Shown piece after piece: positions 10,981-22,869 of a stretch of 64,000 bases of DNA. Source of the stretch: Diphasiastrum complanatum (lineage: Eukaryota > Streptophyta > Lycopodiopsida > Lycopodiales > Lycopodiaceae); the NCBI GenBank assembly GCA_029204225.1, contig CM055095.1:75657672-75721671 (forward strand), in the 5' to 3' direction. Position 1 is the first letter of the stretch; each line of letters begins with the position of its first letter. The notes beneath the pieces were generated by a model, which saw only the letters and a list, made by a program, of their open reading frames with translations, searched no databases and was not told where the DNA came from. The position numbers and the translations under genes are program-made.

Positions 10981-11623
10981 GACAAGCATGACAGTTTGAA
11001 TGTTAGACTCAACCGTTAAATCCTTGTAGTTAAGCAAAGTAGCAGGACATAGTTAGCTGATGTTTTCACTTAAACTATCTTGTAATGCTTAGCAAATTAG
11101 TTCTTGTAATCAGACCAAGCATGCTATATGTATTGGATATTGGATACAGACATTGTAAGCATATATAGAGTGTGTGTGGAAGTAGTGGATGAGTGTTAGT
11201 CATGTAGTAGTAGACACACATCACCACACTCACACTTACATAGAATTAGCAGTAGCTAGTTTCTATTCGTGAGAGAGAATACCTCTCTTGCGGCAACGTC
11301 TTGATCTTGGAAACAGACAACGCTAAAAAAAAATCATTGCTGTATACTTGATTTTGGTAATATAGACAAATAATAGTTCTTCTGCTCAATGTATGCAATC
11401 TCTGAATGTTGTGATTCTTGTTCAGTTCATAAGTAGATATACTTCTGTTGTCATTTGACATTATCTACTATTCATAAATTAGTATCAAATTAGCATTAGC
11501 TATTTGTAGTTCAAAGGATGTCTGATCGCGAAATGAGTAGCCTTCTCAGATAGATCGGTTCCATCTGAGCTCATATTAGTGAATCACGACTAGCTCCGAC
11601 TTCGAATTATAGGATCCACATCA
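10981..11623 (+). repeat. Probable 5' LTR of copy A (left end uncertain)
   Basis: Non-coding sequence with a TATA-like ATATATAGAG near 11160, ending ..CCACATCA directly before a primer site. This is the layout of U3-R-U5. The left boundary is a guess because no second LTR copy is present in the window; copy A is truncated downstream. Confidence 0.5.
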
Positions 11624-13535
11624 ATGGTATCAGAGTTTCTCAGAGAACCAAAGTCGTCGAAGTCGACATCAGATTCGCAGCACAACTTTGATAATCAACC
11701 ATCCAGCGCTTCTGATGAAATTGACACTACCCAAGTTGTTCAACGTGATATCCCTACCTCCACCCACATTTGGGACCTGCCTACAGAATCTCAAATCGCA
11801 CCCTGGGTCCAAACCACACAACCTCTCCTCGACACAATGGGCATTCACCCAATGCTCTTTACCTGCGCCCTCAACATGGACTTCATCGTCATGGCCTACG
11901 CCACATGGGATGAAGATAAAAACCATTTCTATGTCTAATACCAAGGTACCACACACCGTGTGTGTGTGAACATTGCCTCCCTGGGTACCGTCAAAATTCT
12001 TTCTGGTGATAGACTAAAGCCATCACACCGTCATGCTCCCAAACCCATCTACCCTTACCTGGACTTCTTAGAATCCATTCAACAGAAGAATGATGAATAT
12101 CTGATCGTCGCCATCAATAATCTCATTGTTCAAATTGCCACTAACCTCATGAGCAATTTCCTAGCCATTGAAAGCTTGTGGAAGGCCCGCATTCCATCCC
12201 TCCTCCTCAGTCAATTTGTGGAGTCCCACAAGGAATTTCCTAGTGACATGGTTGTGCCATATAATTTGCATGCCTTCATTATCTCCGAGTTGAAGAGAGC
12301 CATAAAACCTAATGTGCGTGAACGGTTCGCTGTAGGGCCCCTTCTCTCTACCCTCATCGTTACCCTTCTTGAACAAAAAGTTTGGGGTTTCCATCGCTAT
12401 GAAGTCCTCTCCACCATTGCTCCCTCAATCAGCCTTAGACCCCCTACACTCCCAACTAACTCACCGGCCAGCAAACAGATGCATGGCACCACCTCATCCC
12501 CCACAAGTCCTCCTTCCAATTGACAACATACCGCACCACCCCGTCCTACAACCACTTCTTCTACTTTTTTTTCCCCACCCACTGCTACAACCTCTTCCAC
12601 TTATATCGCTCCCATTCCACCACTGTCCACTGCTGTTCTTGCTTCTCCTCCACCCTCCATCACCATCGCCTCATCCATTCTTCTCACATCTTTTGATTCT
12701 TCCGTTTCTACCCCACCCCTCATTATTAACTCCCAAGATTCCTAGATGTCACCCGACACTCTCTCTTGGATAAATATCCTCCACCTCTCACCTCCTTCAT
12801 CTCCTTCCATCCTCAATACCACTCTTCAATTTCCTACATTTCCTCCCCTTGCTTCCTTCAAACAACACAAATCGTTGGACGATGAGACATTCATGTGCAT
12901 TGAGTACATCAACTCACCGCAGCGTACTGATCCCAGTGCTGATCCCACTGCACCTGACGACGTGATGGTGCAAGAAATTCTCATTGAAAACAATGACGAA
13001 CATAGTGTACCACCCGGGGTAACACCTCAACAAGGCCCAACAAGCAGTACCATAACGGTGGGCCCACAAACGTCACCACGACTTACAAGACCTTGGGAAC
13101 TTTCCTCCAAGATCTGGTAGCAGCCAAATTAATTGGATGACCAAGTTGTGGAGATGGCACCCAGCAATACCAGGTTGCAAGAGGAGCTCACACAACTCCA
13201 ACAAGACCTATAAGTAGCAATTCAACATCAGCAGGCAAAAAAGGATTGGGTCTTGAAGCTTAAACAACATAAGGAGGGTCTTCAACACTATATCAAAGAC
13301 CTCTTCAAATCAGCAATGGAAGCCTCCACAAGGGTCCAGAAAGTTTAGTAGCAAGTGCAACAACAGCAGCTCAGCCCAGCTACTAGTAATTGAAATTGAA
13401 AATCAACGCCTTGGAGCGGAGGTCCAGACCCTCCAACAAGAGAAGACACTATGGTTAGCCCAGCCAATTTCCATCAACCGGCCTCTAACTCAACACGAGA
13501 TGGATTTTCTCACAAAGCAGGTGGAATTGTATAGG
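11624..13535 (+). pseudogene. Copy A: FAVGP-domain/coiled-coil LTR-element protein
   Basis: From 11624 to 12523 a single frame of about 300 codons is broken only by one TAA at 11936 (an apparent CAA). It contains a conserved block (NDEYLIVAINN, NFLAIESLW, FVESHKEFPS, ELKRAIKPN, FAVGPLLSTL, LEQKVWGF) that recurs in copies B and C. A Pro/Ser/Thr-rich linker follows (about 12400-12750), then an acidic stretch (12880-13000) and a Gln/Leu/Lys-rich coiled coil (13130-13530, for example RLQEELTQLQQDL). The later parts need frame shifts and contain several TAG codons. No protease, integrase or RT motif is present. The position directly after a primer site suggests a gag-like or accessory protein of a non-autonomous LTR element. 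I do not recognise the family. The right end stops matching copy B at about 13535. Confidence 0.6.
11625..11636 (+). promoter_or_regulatory. Copy A primer binding site
   Basis: TGGTATCAGAGT matches 11 of 12 bases of the initiator-Met tRNA primer site seen in Copia-1. It identifies copy A as an LTR retroelement. It also overlaps an ATG at 11624 that opens the downstream reading frame. Confidence 0.75.
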
Positions 13536-13826
13536 ATAATGACACATTCATGTGCATTAGAAATCGTCCATTAGGTTGACTAATTATACTCCCACTAGCC
13601 CTCTAGTCTTGCATTTGGCTAGGTATTCGTGGGTTGTAGGGCCGGTTGTGTTTGTTGTGTGATATGTTGAAGACATGCCTTGATATCAGTCTTGGCTTGC
13701 ACAAGCTCTTGGAGTGCACTTTGGCGGTAGTTGTTGAAACTTTCTTGCTAGCCAATGATATACAATGGGCGATGATGCATTCGTGTGCTGGAAATCGTGC
13801 GTCTTGTTGCAGTGTAAGTGGTTTTT
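13536..13826. other. Unassigned segment with an imperfect internal duplication
   Basis: No gene. A segment near 13535-13575 (..gacacattcatgtgcattagaaatcg..) is loosely repeated near 13770-13800 (..gatgcattcgtgtgctggaaatcg..). Otherwise nothing recognisable. Confidence 0.35.
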
Positions 13827-13993
13827 TCTAGAAAATAAGAGTCTTTATTGCTTATAGAGGTTTCACTCAAAGTAAGTGGTTTGCTCATTTGAGAAAAGAA
13901 ATGAGCAAACCACTTACTCTAGAAAATAAGAGTCTTTATTGCTTATAGAGGTTTCACTCAAAGTAAGTGGTTTGCTCATTTGAGAAAAGAAAT
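13827..13993. repeat. 91-bp tandem duplication containing a perfect hairpin
   Basis: A unit starting TCTAGAAAATAAG occurs at 13827 and again at 13918 (period 91). It reads the same for about 76 bases in both copies. Across the junction is a perfect inverted repeat: 20-base arms at 13871-13890 and 13899-13918 with an 8-base loop. The second unit runs into the CT microsatellite at 13995. Confidence 0.85.
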
Positions 13994-13994
13994 G

Positions 13995-14144
<150 letters not shown>

Positions 14145-14194
14145 GAATCTTTTCAAGATATGGAACATAAGCTAAAACATCAGAAACCACAGTT

Positions 14195-14837
<643 letters not shown>

Positions 14838-14841
14838 AGTT

Positions 14842-15146
14842 GTTGGATGATTCTGACGAATTCCCAAAATACTCAGACAGAGCAACTCAAGAGCACCTCT
14901 CACCTTAGACCGAGGAGGTCTCTGAGAAGACGAGACCAACGAAGACTGAGAGCCAAGTATGAGAGTCGAGAAATGCTAGTTAGGAATGGCAAGCAAGAAC
15001 TGTGTAAGCCTCGTGGTGAATCCCGGAAGATGGAATGACCATGTAGGAACTAGTATTTCTAGGCAAATGTAATAAATGCAAGTAGACCCCTCTTAAAGAA
15101 AGTAGAGTGAGCCACCTTTTGATGGTGAACACTAGTGGAGAGCATT
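14842..15146 (+). repeat. R1 dispersed repeat, copy 1
   Basis: About 300 bp matching 22581-22869 with scattered differences (shared cacctctcaccttagacc, gaaatgctagtta, gaactgtgtaagcctc, gaccatgtaggaact, aatgcaagtagacc, cttttgatggtg). No coding capacity. It could be part of an LTR or a non-autonomous element; ends are not defined. Confidence 0.75.
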
Positions 15147-15439
15147 ATTCCACTTGTAATTTGTGAAATGTGAAAATTCCACTAGGATTTTGGATATAAT
15201 TGCTTAAGGACCTGTTTTTGATTTAAGGACATGGACTCCTAAAATTAAACGACATTTGGTATATGAAGCGACTGGATTCGAATCATCACAATGAACTATT
15301 AAACTGTACAAATTATATGTACTTGTAACTTACATATTTGTTAGAGATATCCTCTACAAATTCTTTATATTCTGATATTAAAATTTATCTTAAAGATCAG
15401 ATATATTCTGATGGATATGATTTGGAGAAGAAAACAATA

Positions 15440-16202
15440 TTTTAATACAAGGTTGCACCTTATACCATCATTAACAATGTTCTGTTTAAGCTTGGTGCAG
15501 ATCATCAGCTAAGAAGGTGTCTTGAAATAGAAGATATACCAAAGGTTATTCAAGCCTTACATTCTGAAGACGCTGGTGGACATTTCGCTTTAAAGAATAA
15601 TGTCAATAAGATTATGACTGCCAAATATTGGTGGCCTACCATGTTTAAGGATGTTTCTATCTATATTTGATCTTGTGATCCATGCCAGAGATTTGGTAGA
15701 CCACCAACCAAATCCATGAATTGATCATTGACGCCAATCATTTCTCTCGCACCATTTGAAAAGTGGGAGATTGACTTTGTTGGACCAATTAAGCCAATAA
15801 CTCGACACACAAAATGTCGATACATTTTGGTAGCAATAGATTATGCAACGAAGAATGTTGAAGCGGAAGCAACGAAATGAAACGATGCGAAAACTGTTGC
15901 TGCTTGTCTATTCAAATCTATAATTACACATTATGGGTGTCCTCTTGAGTTAGTCAGTGATCGTGGTACTCATTTTCTAAACGATACAATTCGACTACTG
16001 ACTACTTATTTTCTGATCAAACACAAAAACAACCCATATAATCCAAGTAATTGAAGTATTTGAAAATGGATCTATCCAACTTCAGTCACTGGATGGCACG
16101 CATTAACGGTTCTAGACTGGATCTGTCCAACTTCAGTCACTGGATGGTGAATTATTGCCAACACGCATTAACGGTTCTAGACTGAAGAAATATTATCTCT
16201 GA
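15440..16202 (+). pseudogene. Gypsy integrase remnant and polyprotein C-terminus
   Basis: Translation gives a gypsy integrase: HHCC zinc-binding region (HSEDAGGHFALKNN..SCDPCQRFGRP), first catalytic Asp in WEIDFVGPI, and second in ELVSDRGTHFL. The part carrying the catalytic Glu is deleted at about 16043. The frame then resumes with the polyprotein end, ENGSIQLQSLDG..RINGSRLKKYYL, and a stop at 16200-16202. Several in-frame stops are present. Near 16063-16170 a 50-60 bp segment of the C-terminus is directly duplicated. It is related in style to Gypsy-2 but cannot be shown to be part of it. Confidence 0.75.
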
Positions 16203-16756
16203 CGAAGAATTTTGAGGGGAGAATCTTTTGAGTATCTTTCAAGAACCTTTCAAGAATCTTTCATCACGAGTTTTTCTTTTTCTTTTCTTTTTTTTTATCA
16301 AATTTCTTTAATTGTCGTCTTTCCAAAAAAAAAAATTCTTTTGTTATATTTATTAATTAGTTGTTATTTATTATTTTTATTATTTACTTTTAGATTTAGT
16401 AAATCTCTTTTTATTTAATGCGTGTTTTTACACGTGTTATAAAAGGTCATTCACATTTAAGTTCATATTATGACCACATGGAAAAATGCGCATGCATGAT
16501 TATATATTTTTTCAAATTTAAACGGTCTTAATATATTAACTTAAAACTGTTTCTTAGTCACCGCTTTTTATTTATGAATGTGACAATTGTCAAATCATGT
16601 TGCCACGTAATCATCGTCTCCACTGTGTCATTGTTAAAATCTTTAATTTTTTACTTTCACTTCAGATTTTGTTTTTACTTTCGTGCTCTCTATCGCTTGT
16701 TGCTTTGGTGCTCGCTACCACTCTTCTATCAATCTACGATCATATTTGCAATCAAA
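16203..16756 (+). other. AT-rich LTR-like non-coding segment with TATA box
   Basis: Follows the gypsy polyprotein stop. It contains homopolymer A and T runs, then CACGTGTTATAAAAGG near 16430-16446, a G-box-like core beside a TATA box. About 310 bp later an ATG opens the coiled-coil reading frame. It could be a gypsy 3' LTR or the promoter region of the next element; no LTR partner is visible. Confidence 0.4.
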
Positions 16757-17830
16757 ATGGATGCAAGTACGAGCACCAGTGCAACCATTAACTGGAAGAT
16801 ACAAGTATCTATCTGTCTTGCTTCAATTTAGTCTCTACTGGATCGTTGCAGGATTGGTAATTTGAAAGTGGTCCCCTCATTTGTGTTGTCCTGCAGAGGT
16901 TAGCACCGAGTTTGTTCACTCTATCCATATGGTGGCTGACTCTGATTTCCAGGTTTAGGACGAAGTAGAAAGTAAAAATAATATTTATAAGTGGTACCAT
17001 CAGTTCTCCCTAGGTGTCAAGGACATTGTGGGGAGGATCCATTTGTTTGACCTGCACATACAAGACAGTATGATGTAGCTATTCCAGCAAATAGACGAGA
17101 TGGCCAGCAACATAGAGATTTTGTCTGAGCAAAATTCATCTCTGGAAGCAGAAAATAAACTTTTGAATGAGCAAAATTGCTCATTGGGCCGATTGCTTCA
17201 GAAGTCGAACGAAGAAGCCCAGTCATTAGAAGATGCGAATAAGGCTCTCCAAGCCAAATCTGCAGATTTGTAGAAAACCTTTGATTCGTTGACAACCAAT
17301 AAGGTCAGGGCAGAAAAGGCCTCTTTGCAGACCAAACTTCACGATGAAGGCTTAAGACGAATAAAAGCCGAAATTGCCTTGCAGCTATGCAGTAGCTCTG
17401 GTTCAATCCAGATAGATTCGTTGAAGCTGCAATCTCTTCAAGATCAAGTGTTGGAGAATTTTTTAGTTGAATTTCTGATTCCTCTCGAAAATGACAAAGC
17501 ACTTGTCGAGGAGAAACTTGCGGAGCTGAAGGAGTTATCAGCTGAAACAACTTGCTTCGGGCTAGATGTGCACGAAGAATATTCGCAGGCTCTGGAGAAG
17601 ATCGAAGAATTGACTAAGTAGCTCCAAGCGAACCGAAACTGTACAGGGGTAGCATATCACCTGGAGCATGCTAAGGCATGTCTAAAAATTTGTGATCTAC
17701 AAAAGGAAATACAAGACCTCAAACAATAGCTCAAGACCAGAAACTTGCTGCAGATATCCACAGGCAGGACATGGCAGAAGCATAGTCTAAACCAGAGTGT
17801 TTTGGGTTTAGAACTTGTCTAATGTAAGGA
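16757..17830 (+). pseudogene. Copy D: broken coiled-coil protein of an unknown element
   Basis: A start MDASTSTSATINWK at 16757 is soon interrupted. From about 16870 to 17800 a long heptad-rich frame can be followed with TAG stops at positions where Gln is expected (for example before LFQQIDEM, KTFDSL and LQANRN). Typical segments are EILSEQNSSLEAENKLLNEQ and KALVEEKLAELKEL. The longest uninterrupted part is 17289-17621. It joins a copia RT fragment abruptly near 17848. The coiled coil is reminiscent of the C-terminal parts of copies A to C, but I could not align them and the N-terminal FAVGP domain is not seen. No function can be assigned. Confidence 0.45.
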
Positions 17831-17847
17831 AAAGAAAGCTATTTGAT

Positions 17848-19274
17848 GCTAATGGATCTCAAGGTGAAGACAAACCAAGATGGATCTATGAACAAGTACA
17901 AGGCAAGGTTGGTGGTGAAAGGATATGCTCGAGAACATGGCATTGACTATGATGAAACCTTTACACCCGTGGCAAAGATGATAAGCATTCGGGTTATCAT
18001 CTCTCTTGCTACTCTTTATGGATGGGATCTATGGCAATTGGACATTATAAAATCATTTTTGAATGGTGATATTGAAGATGAAGTGTACATGGAGCAACCC
18101 GAGAGCTACATTTCACCTACAAAGCCATATCATGTATGTTTTTAACAAAAGAGCTTATATGGCCTTAAGCAAGCACCAAGGAGTTGGTATGCAAAGCTTA
18201 ACACTTTTTAGCTCTCTCAAGCCTTTGTTATGAGTGAGTATGATCATTCACTTTATTATAGGTTTGTTGGAAATGATGTTACCATCTTGCTAATCTATGT
18301 GAATGATATCATCTTGAGTGGTGGAGACAATCAAGATGTGGAGGATATCAAGAGTGCTCTTAAGAAGGAATTTGAGTTGTATGATCTTGGTAATTTGTAT
18401 TACATTTTAGAAATAGAGGTGATTGGATATTCTCAATCTACTTTCATTTGTCAAGAGAAGTATGCTAATTCTATTCTAGAAAGATTTCATATGGTAGATG
18501 CAGAATCTTGTGATAAACCTATGGAGTCAAATGTAACGCTAACTATAAGAGGTAATGAAAGATCCTTCGAGGACATTACTCTCTATAGGAAGCTAGTTGG
18601 TTCACTCATCTATCTAACCATCACAAGACCAGATCTAAGTTATTGTGTTGGGAGATTGAGCCAATTCATGAAAGATCCTAGTGAAGAGCATTGGAAACTT
18701 GGGAAACAAGTTTTGAGGTACATCATTAGGACTCGAGATTTTGGCATATTGTATGAGGGATCATCACCTAACTTGTTTTGGATTTTCAGATTCGGAATTT
18801 GCTGGAGATAAAATGGATAGAAAATCCATTAGCGCTCATTGTATTTTCATAGGTGACGGAGCTATATCATAGATGTCGAAGAAACAAGCCACTATCTCAT
18901 TGTCATCTCGTGAGGCCGAGTACAAAGCTCTTACACATTGCACAAAGGAGATGGTATGGATCAAGAGGATGATCAAGGATCTTCACTTACTGGATTTTTC
19001 AGAGAGCCCAATCATCTTTTGTGACAATCTATCAGTCCAAAGGTTGGCAACCAATCCTATCTTTCATGCTAGGAGCAAGCATATTGACGTAGCATATCAC
19101 TTTGTGAGGGAGCAAGTCATGGCAAAGGAGGTGGAGCTTCAACATGTGTCCTCACGAGAATGTGTAGCTGATATTTTCACCAAAGCATTGGGAAAGGACT
19201 TCTTCATGAAGCATAGGACTTCACTTGGAGTGTTTTCAAAGTCTATGCTTAAACTAGTTGAAGAGGGAGTGTGA
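17848..19274 (+). pseudogene. Copia-4 reverse transcriptase/RNase H remnant
   Basis: Begins in the middle of RT at KVKTNQDGSMNKYK, closely matching Copia-1, and continues to the C-terminal KLVEEGV and stop. Defects: TAA near 18143, TAG near 18210, a frame shift near 18780, TAG near 18871, and the RT active-site box reads YVND instead of YVDD near 18296-18306, replacing a metal-binding Asp. Gag, protease and integrase are absent. The stop codon again lies in the first bases of the 3' LTR. Confidence 0.9.
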
Positions 19275-19502
19275 GAAATTTTAACTAGTTTTACTATTTG
19301 GTCATATTTGTATATTTGGCAATTGAGGCCAATTTTCATATTAGACTTAGAGTTTGACTTTTCAAAGTTATATTACTCTAAAAGCATTTGAATAAACACT
19401 TTTGGAAAGTGTGGGAAACTATAGAACACGAGTTTTGGAGAGATTCAATTTGAGTAGTAGAGACATTGAATCTAGTCAAAAAAATAGTAAAGTTTGAATT
19501 TA

Positions 19503-19569
<67 letters not shown>

Positions 19570-19906
19570 CATGCTTATACATGGTTCTTTTGGGTTTTAC
19601 TATCTATTGGTGCACTATATTGGTGATATCTTGCACTATATTGGTGCACTATTTTGTGTGTAGAATGTTCATTAAATGCTATTTTCAGAACCACACGTGT
19701 GAAATACAGTAGCTTATTGTTTTTGTACGGACAACAACTTCAGTTTTATGTTTTGATTGATGTTTGATCAAGATCTATTAAAGTTTGCATTTCATAAAAA
19801 GTGTAGATGTTGCTTTTTCTAAATTGGCAAGATTGGTGATTCATTGTCTTTCTAACCCAAGATCATTTTATAGATTTGAATCTTAATTGATCTGAAATTC
19901 TTCACA
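19270..19906 (+). repeat. Copia-4 3' LTR
   Basis: Starts TGTGAGAAATTTTAAC right after the GAAGAGGGAG purine tract and ends near TTCTTCACA. The core palindrome CACACGTGTG is at 19692-19701. A CT microsatellite lies at 19507-19566. It matches 14195-14837 and more distantly 40965-41606. Confidence 0.85.
19507..19566. repeat. (TC)30 microsatellite in the Copia-4 LTR
   Basis: Uninterrupted TC repeat at the same LTR position as the CT/CA repeat at 14490-14633. Confidence 0.95.
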
Positions 19907-20924
19907 CAATTTTCTTGGCATTTAAAGCTAAATCAAGATTAAACCAAGAGTCTAAATATAACTCTCCTTCATAATCATCCATACCTTGGACCATTTGTTG
20001 ATACATGGAGACCATTATCTTGACTCCCTTGTTTCCTTGTCTTCTGCAAATCATGAATCATTATAGGTAACAATGCCTCCATGTCATGGTCCATCATGAC
20101 ATTTTGTATCTTGAATAATGATAAATTGGAATTAATGTCATTCACATTGCTATTTTCACCCAAGCCACATTCATTTCTATATGACATGAGACTTGGTGTG
20201 TCTCCATGAGATTTTGAGATGACCAAGAACTTGCCAAGAATAGCCTTATAATATGGAATATAAACTTCTCAAAACCAATATTGAGCTTTGACTCCATGTA
20301 AGCAATTATACTTCAAACTCACTTATAACGTCATGCAATCATTCTTGACCACATGCATATCCCATGCATAACAAATTTATGTGAAAACTCCTAAAAAAGA
20401 AACGTGCTTAGATCCAACTTGAGATCACTAGTATGATATGAAATATTGATGATTGGTAGCTATTAAAATGTTTAAAGTGGTTGATAGGTCCCTTGCCATT
20501 TATTGAATCGGCAGACGACTTTGAGATTCCTTACTCCACAATTGACTAGCTCGGTACCATCCGTTGTAATTGGCGGAGTTGTTGATGTCTTATAAACCAG
20601 ATCGTATCCTTTGGAAGACTGTCAGCTCGTGTCGGCGGAATCTCCTATCAAAGAGAAGTGAACTCTCAGATCTACGGCCAGCTCAAGTTTCACGGTAGGT
20701 AGTAGCTGTCCGTCACAATGGTTTTCCTCTACAGCATCGCTGACACGAGTAGACGCCTTTTGGTGAAGTTATGGCAGGCAATCGTTTTCGTTCACTGATC
20801 TTTCAGCTGTATTTTAGCATGCTATATCTACCAATCAAAATCCTTTAAAAAGTATCTGCAACATTCAGAAATTGAACAGCAAGCCTCCAACCATTTGTCT
20901 AGATGTTAGTTTGCCCAACCACAT
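19907..20924. other. Unassigned segment between repeats
   Basis: No supported gene. The minus-strand frame at 19975-20226 (83 codons) has no recognisable domain. The part from about 20480 on has the look of LTR or promoter DNA leading into the direct repeats at 20925. Confidence 0.35.
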
Positions 20925-21375
20925 AGGCAAATTGCTCCCAGAAGATGGTTGACTCTGATCGCTACCTGATGTACGCAGATTTCAGAAAAACCAGTCACTC
21001 TAACAACTTTCCTTCCACAAGTGGCTACTATCACATGTCTCTGGAGCATATTGTTAGGCGCTACTTTTCTTTCTGGAATTCCACCCTCTGCCTTTCAACT
21101 TCAAAACTTGATGATCTCTGCTGGTGAACACTAGCAGTTGCCACTAGGCAAATTGCTCCCAAAAGATGGTCGACTCTGATCGCTACCTGAAGTGCGCAGA
21201 TTTCAGAAAAACCAGACACACTAACAATTTTCCTTCCACAAGTGGCTACTATCACATGTCTCTGGAGCACTATTGTTAGGCGCTACTTCTTTTTCTGGAA
21301 TTCCACCCTCTGCCTTACAATTTCAAAACTTGATGATTTCTGCTGGCTACTATGAACACTAGCACTTGCCACTAT
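20925..21375. repeat. Tandem direct repeat, unit about 221 bp
   Basis: A unit beginning AGGCAAATTGCTCCC occurs at 20925 and 21146. The two copies share most of their length with about 5-8% differences (for example agaagatggttgac versus aaaagatggtcgac). There is no coding frame in common. It lies directly upstream of a second, shorter duplication and a TATA box, so it may be an enhancer-like array in a U3 region. Confidence 0.85.
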
Positions 21376-21397
21376 GCATGCATGTACACGTGATCCT

Positions 21398-21560
21398 CTA
21401 ATAGGATCCATGCTAATGTCAGGTTACTGACCACTTGATACATTGTAACCTGTTTCATAACTAGAGGCCTTTAATACGTGCTAATAGGATCCAGGCTAAT
21501 GTCAGCAGGTTACTGACCACTTGATACATTGTAACCTGTTTCATAACTAGAGGCCTATAA
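21398..21560. repeat. Tandem direct repeat, unit 83 bp, with TATA box
   Basis: CTAATAGGATCC begins units at 21398 and 21481, sharing ggttactgaccacttgat and cataactagaggcct. The second unit ends in CCTATAAAACG, a TATA box near 21552. Together with the 221-bp repeat this resembles a duplicated upstream region of an LTR promoter. Confidence 0.8.
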
Positions 21561-22580
21561 AACGTTGATTCCTAACTGTTGAGATTGATTAAGAGGGCAA
21601 TAGATAGTTTGCTTGCAATGTAGTTCTCTTATTGAAGGTTGCATAAACCCTGGCAATGAAGGTTGCTTTCAATAATTTGATACGTTCTCATTGACACCAT
21701 CCAAGCACACTTCATGCAAGGAGAAACACGAGGCTAAGGTTTATGCAACTGTAGAAGCATACCCAAATGAAACCTCCCCCACAACTATGACATTAAGTTA
21801 AGAGGACCTTAACGTGGCGAAGGGATTAGGAGGGCAAAGGAGCTAACTCAACACCGCTAGCATTACCACTGACGCTATATAATACCAACTCCAAATCTGG
21901 AATCTCGTGAGTTAAAAACAATTTCTGAAAGGAGTTACATGGTTGCATGCACTAAAACATATCATCTCCCTTAACCTCACACATAAACTTAAACGACAAC
22001 AAAACCTACATTGTTATGCTGATATTTTCAGGCTCAGAAATCACATAAGTAGGAACTTTCCAACCATTGTTTAAAATGTTCGAATCGTAGATAAGTGTGA
22101 ATTTCAGGCAGGCAAGAGCCAAGGCCAATAAACTATAGATGATGACAAAATGACATATAAGTCAAATCTCCATGATCTATAAATCTAACGCCCAAGGATT
22201 GTATTATAAAGCAAATTGTAAAGATGAAACTCCCATGCCTATTCTATCATCCACACCATCTACAAATGTCACCACCACCACCCTTCCTTCCATTTCTCTA
22301 TTTTCCCATCATCTCGTTATCCATCTGAGAAATGTGCAGTTCTTAGACCTTGATAGTTTTACCGAAACAACTAAGAGATCATTGCAAGTGGACATTTTGG
22401 TTAAACTATGGCAATTTGCGAAAACAGTTTTTTGATAAAGATTGGCAACAATAAGCACTTGGTTTTATGCAAGTGAACGAGGATCCACGCTTTTCCAAGT
22501 GACAATCGAAGATGCCAAAGCGGAAGCGGAGCAATATCATTCAATATGGGTTGCAGTGAGTCATGCAACACATTAGGGGT
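21561..22580. other. Unassigned, possibly LTR body and leader
   Basis: Downstream of the TATA box the sequence is non-coding for several hundred bases. An 87-codon frame at 22172-22435 (Thr/Ser-rich then hydrophobic) shows no domain I know. No primer site or partner LTR was found. Confidence 0.3.
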
Positions 22581-22869
22581 GGGATGATGTTGGCTAATTC
22601 TGTCGAATCCCCAAGATACTCGACCAGAGCTACCCAAGAGTACCTCTCACCTTAGACCATGGAGGTCTACGAGAAGACGAGATGAAAAAAGACTGAGAGC
22701 TGAGAAATGCTAGTTAAGAATGACAAGTAGGAACTGTGTAAGCCTCATGGTGAATCTCAAAAAATGAAATGACCATGTAGGAACTAATCCATTTGTAATA
22801 AATGCAAGTAGACCTCTCTTAGAAAAGTAGAGTGAGCCGCCTTTTGATGGTGGCCTCTAGTGGAGAGGA
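22581..22869 (+). repeat. R1 dispersed repeat, copy 2
   Basis: Matches 14842-15146 in the same orientation. It lies about 250 bp before copy B, so it might be part of that element's LTR or leader, but copy 1 lacks such a neighbour. Confidence 0.75.

Noticed and set aside
20925-21560. CRISPR-like or centromeric array
   Set aside because: Only two copies of each unit, unit lengths differ, and no short repeat/spacer pattern exists; this is plant nuclear DNA.
22172-22435. 87-codon frame as a gene
   Set aside because: No recognisable domain, no partner in the window, and no conserved start; kept only as part of an unassigned stretch.
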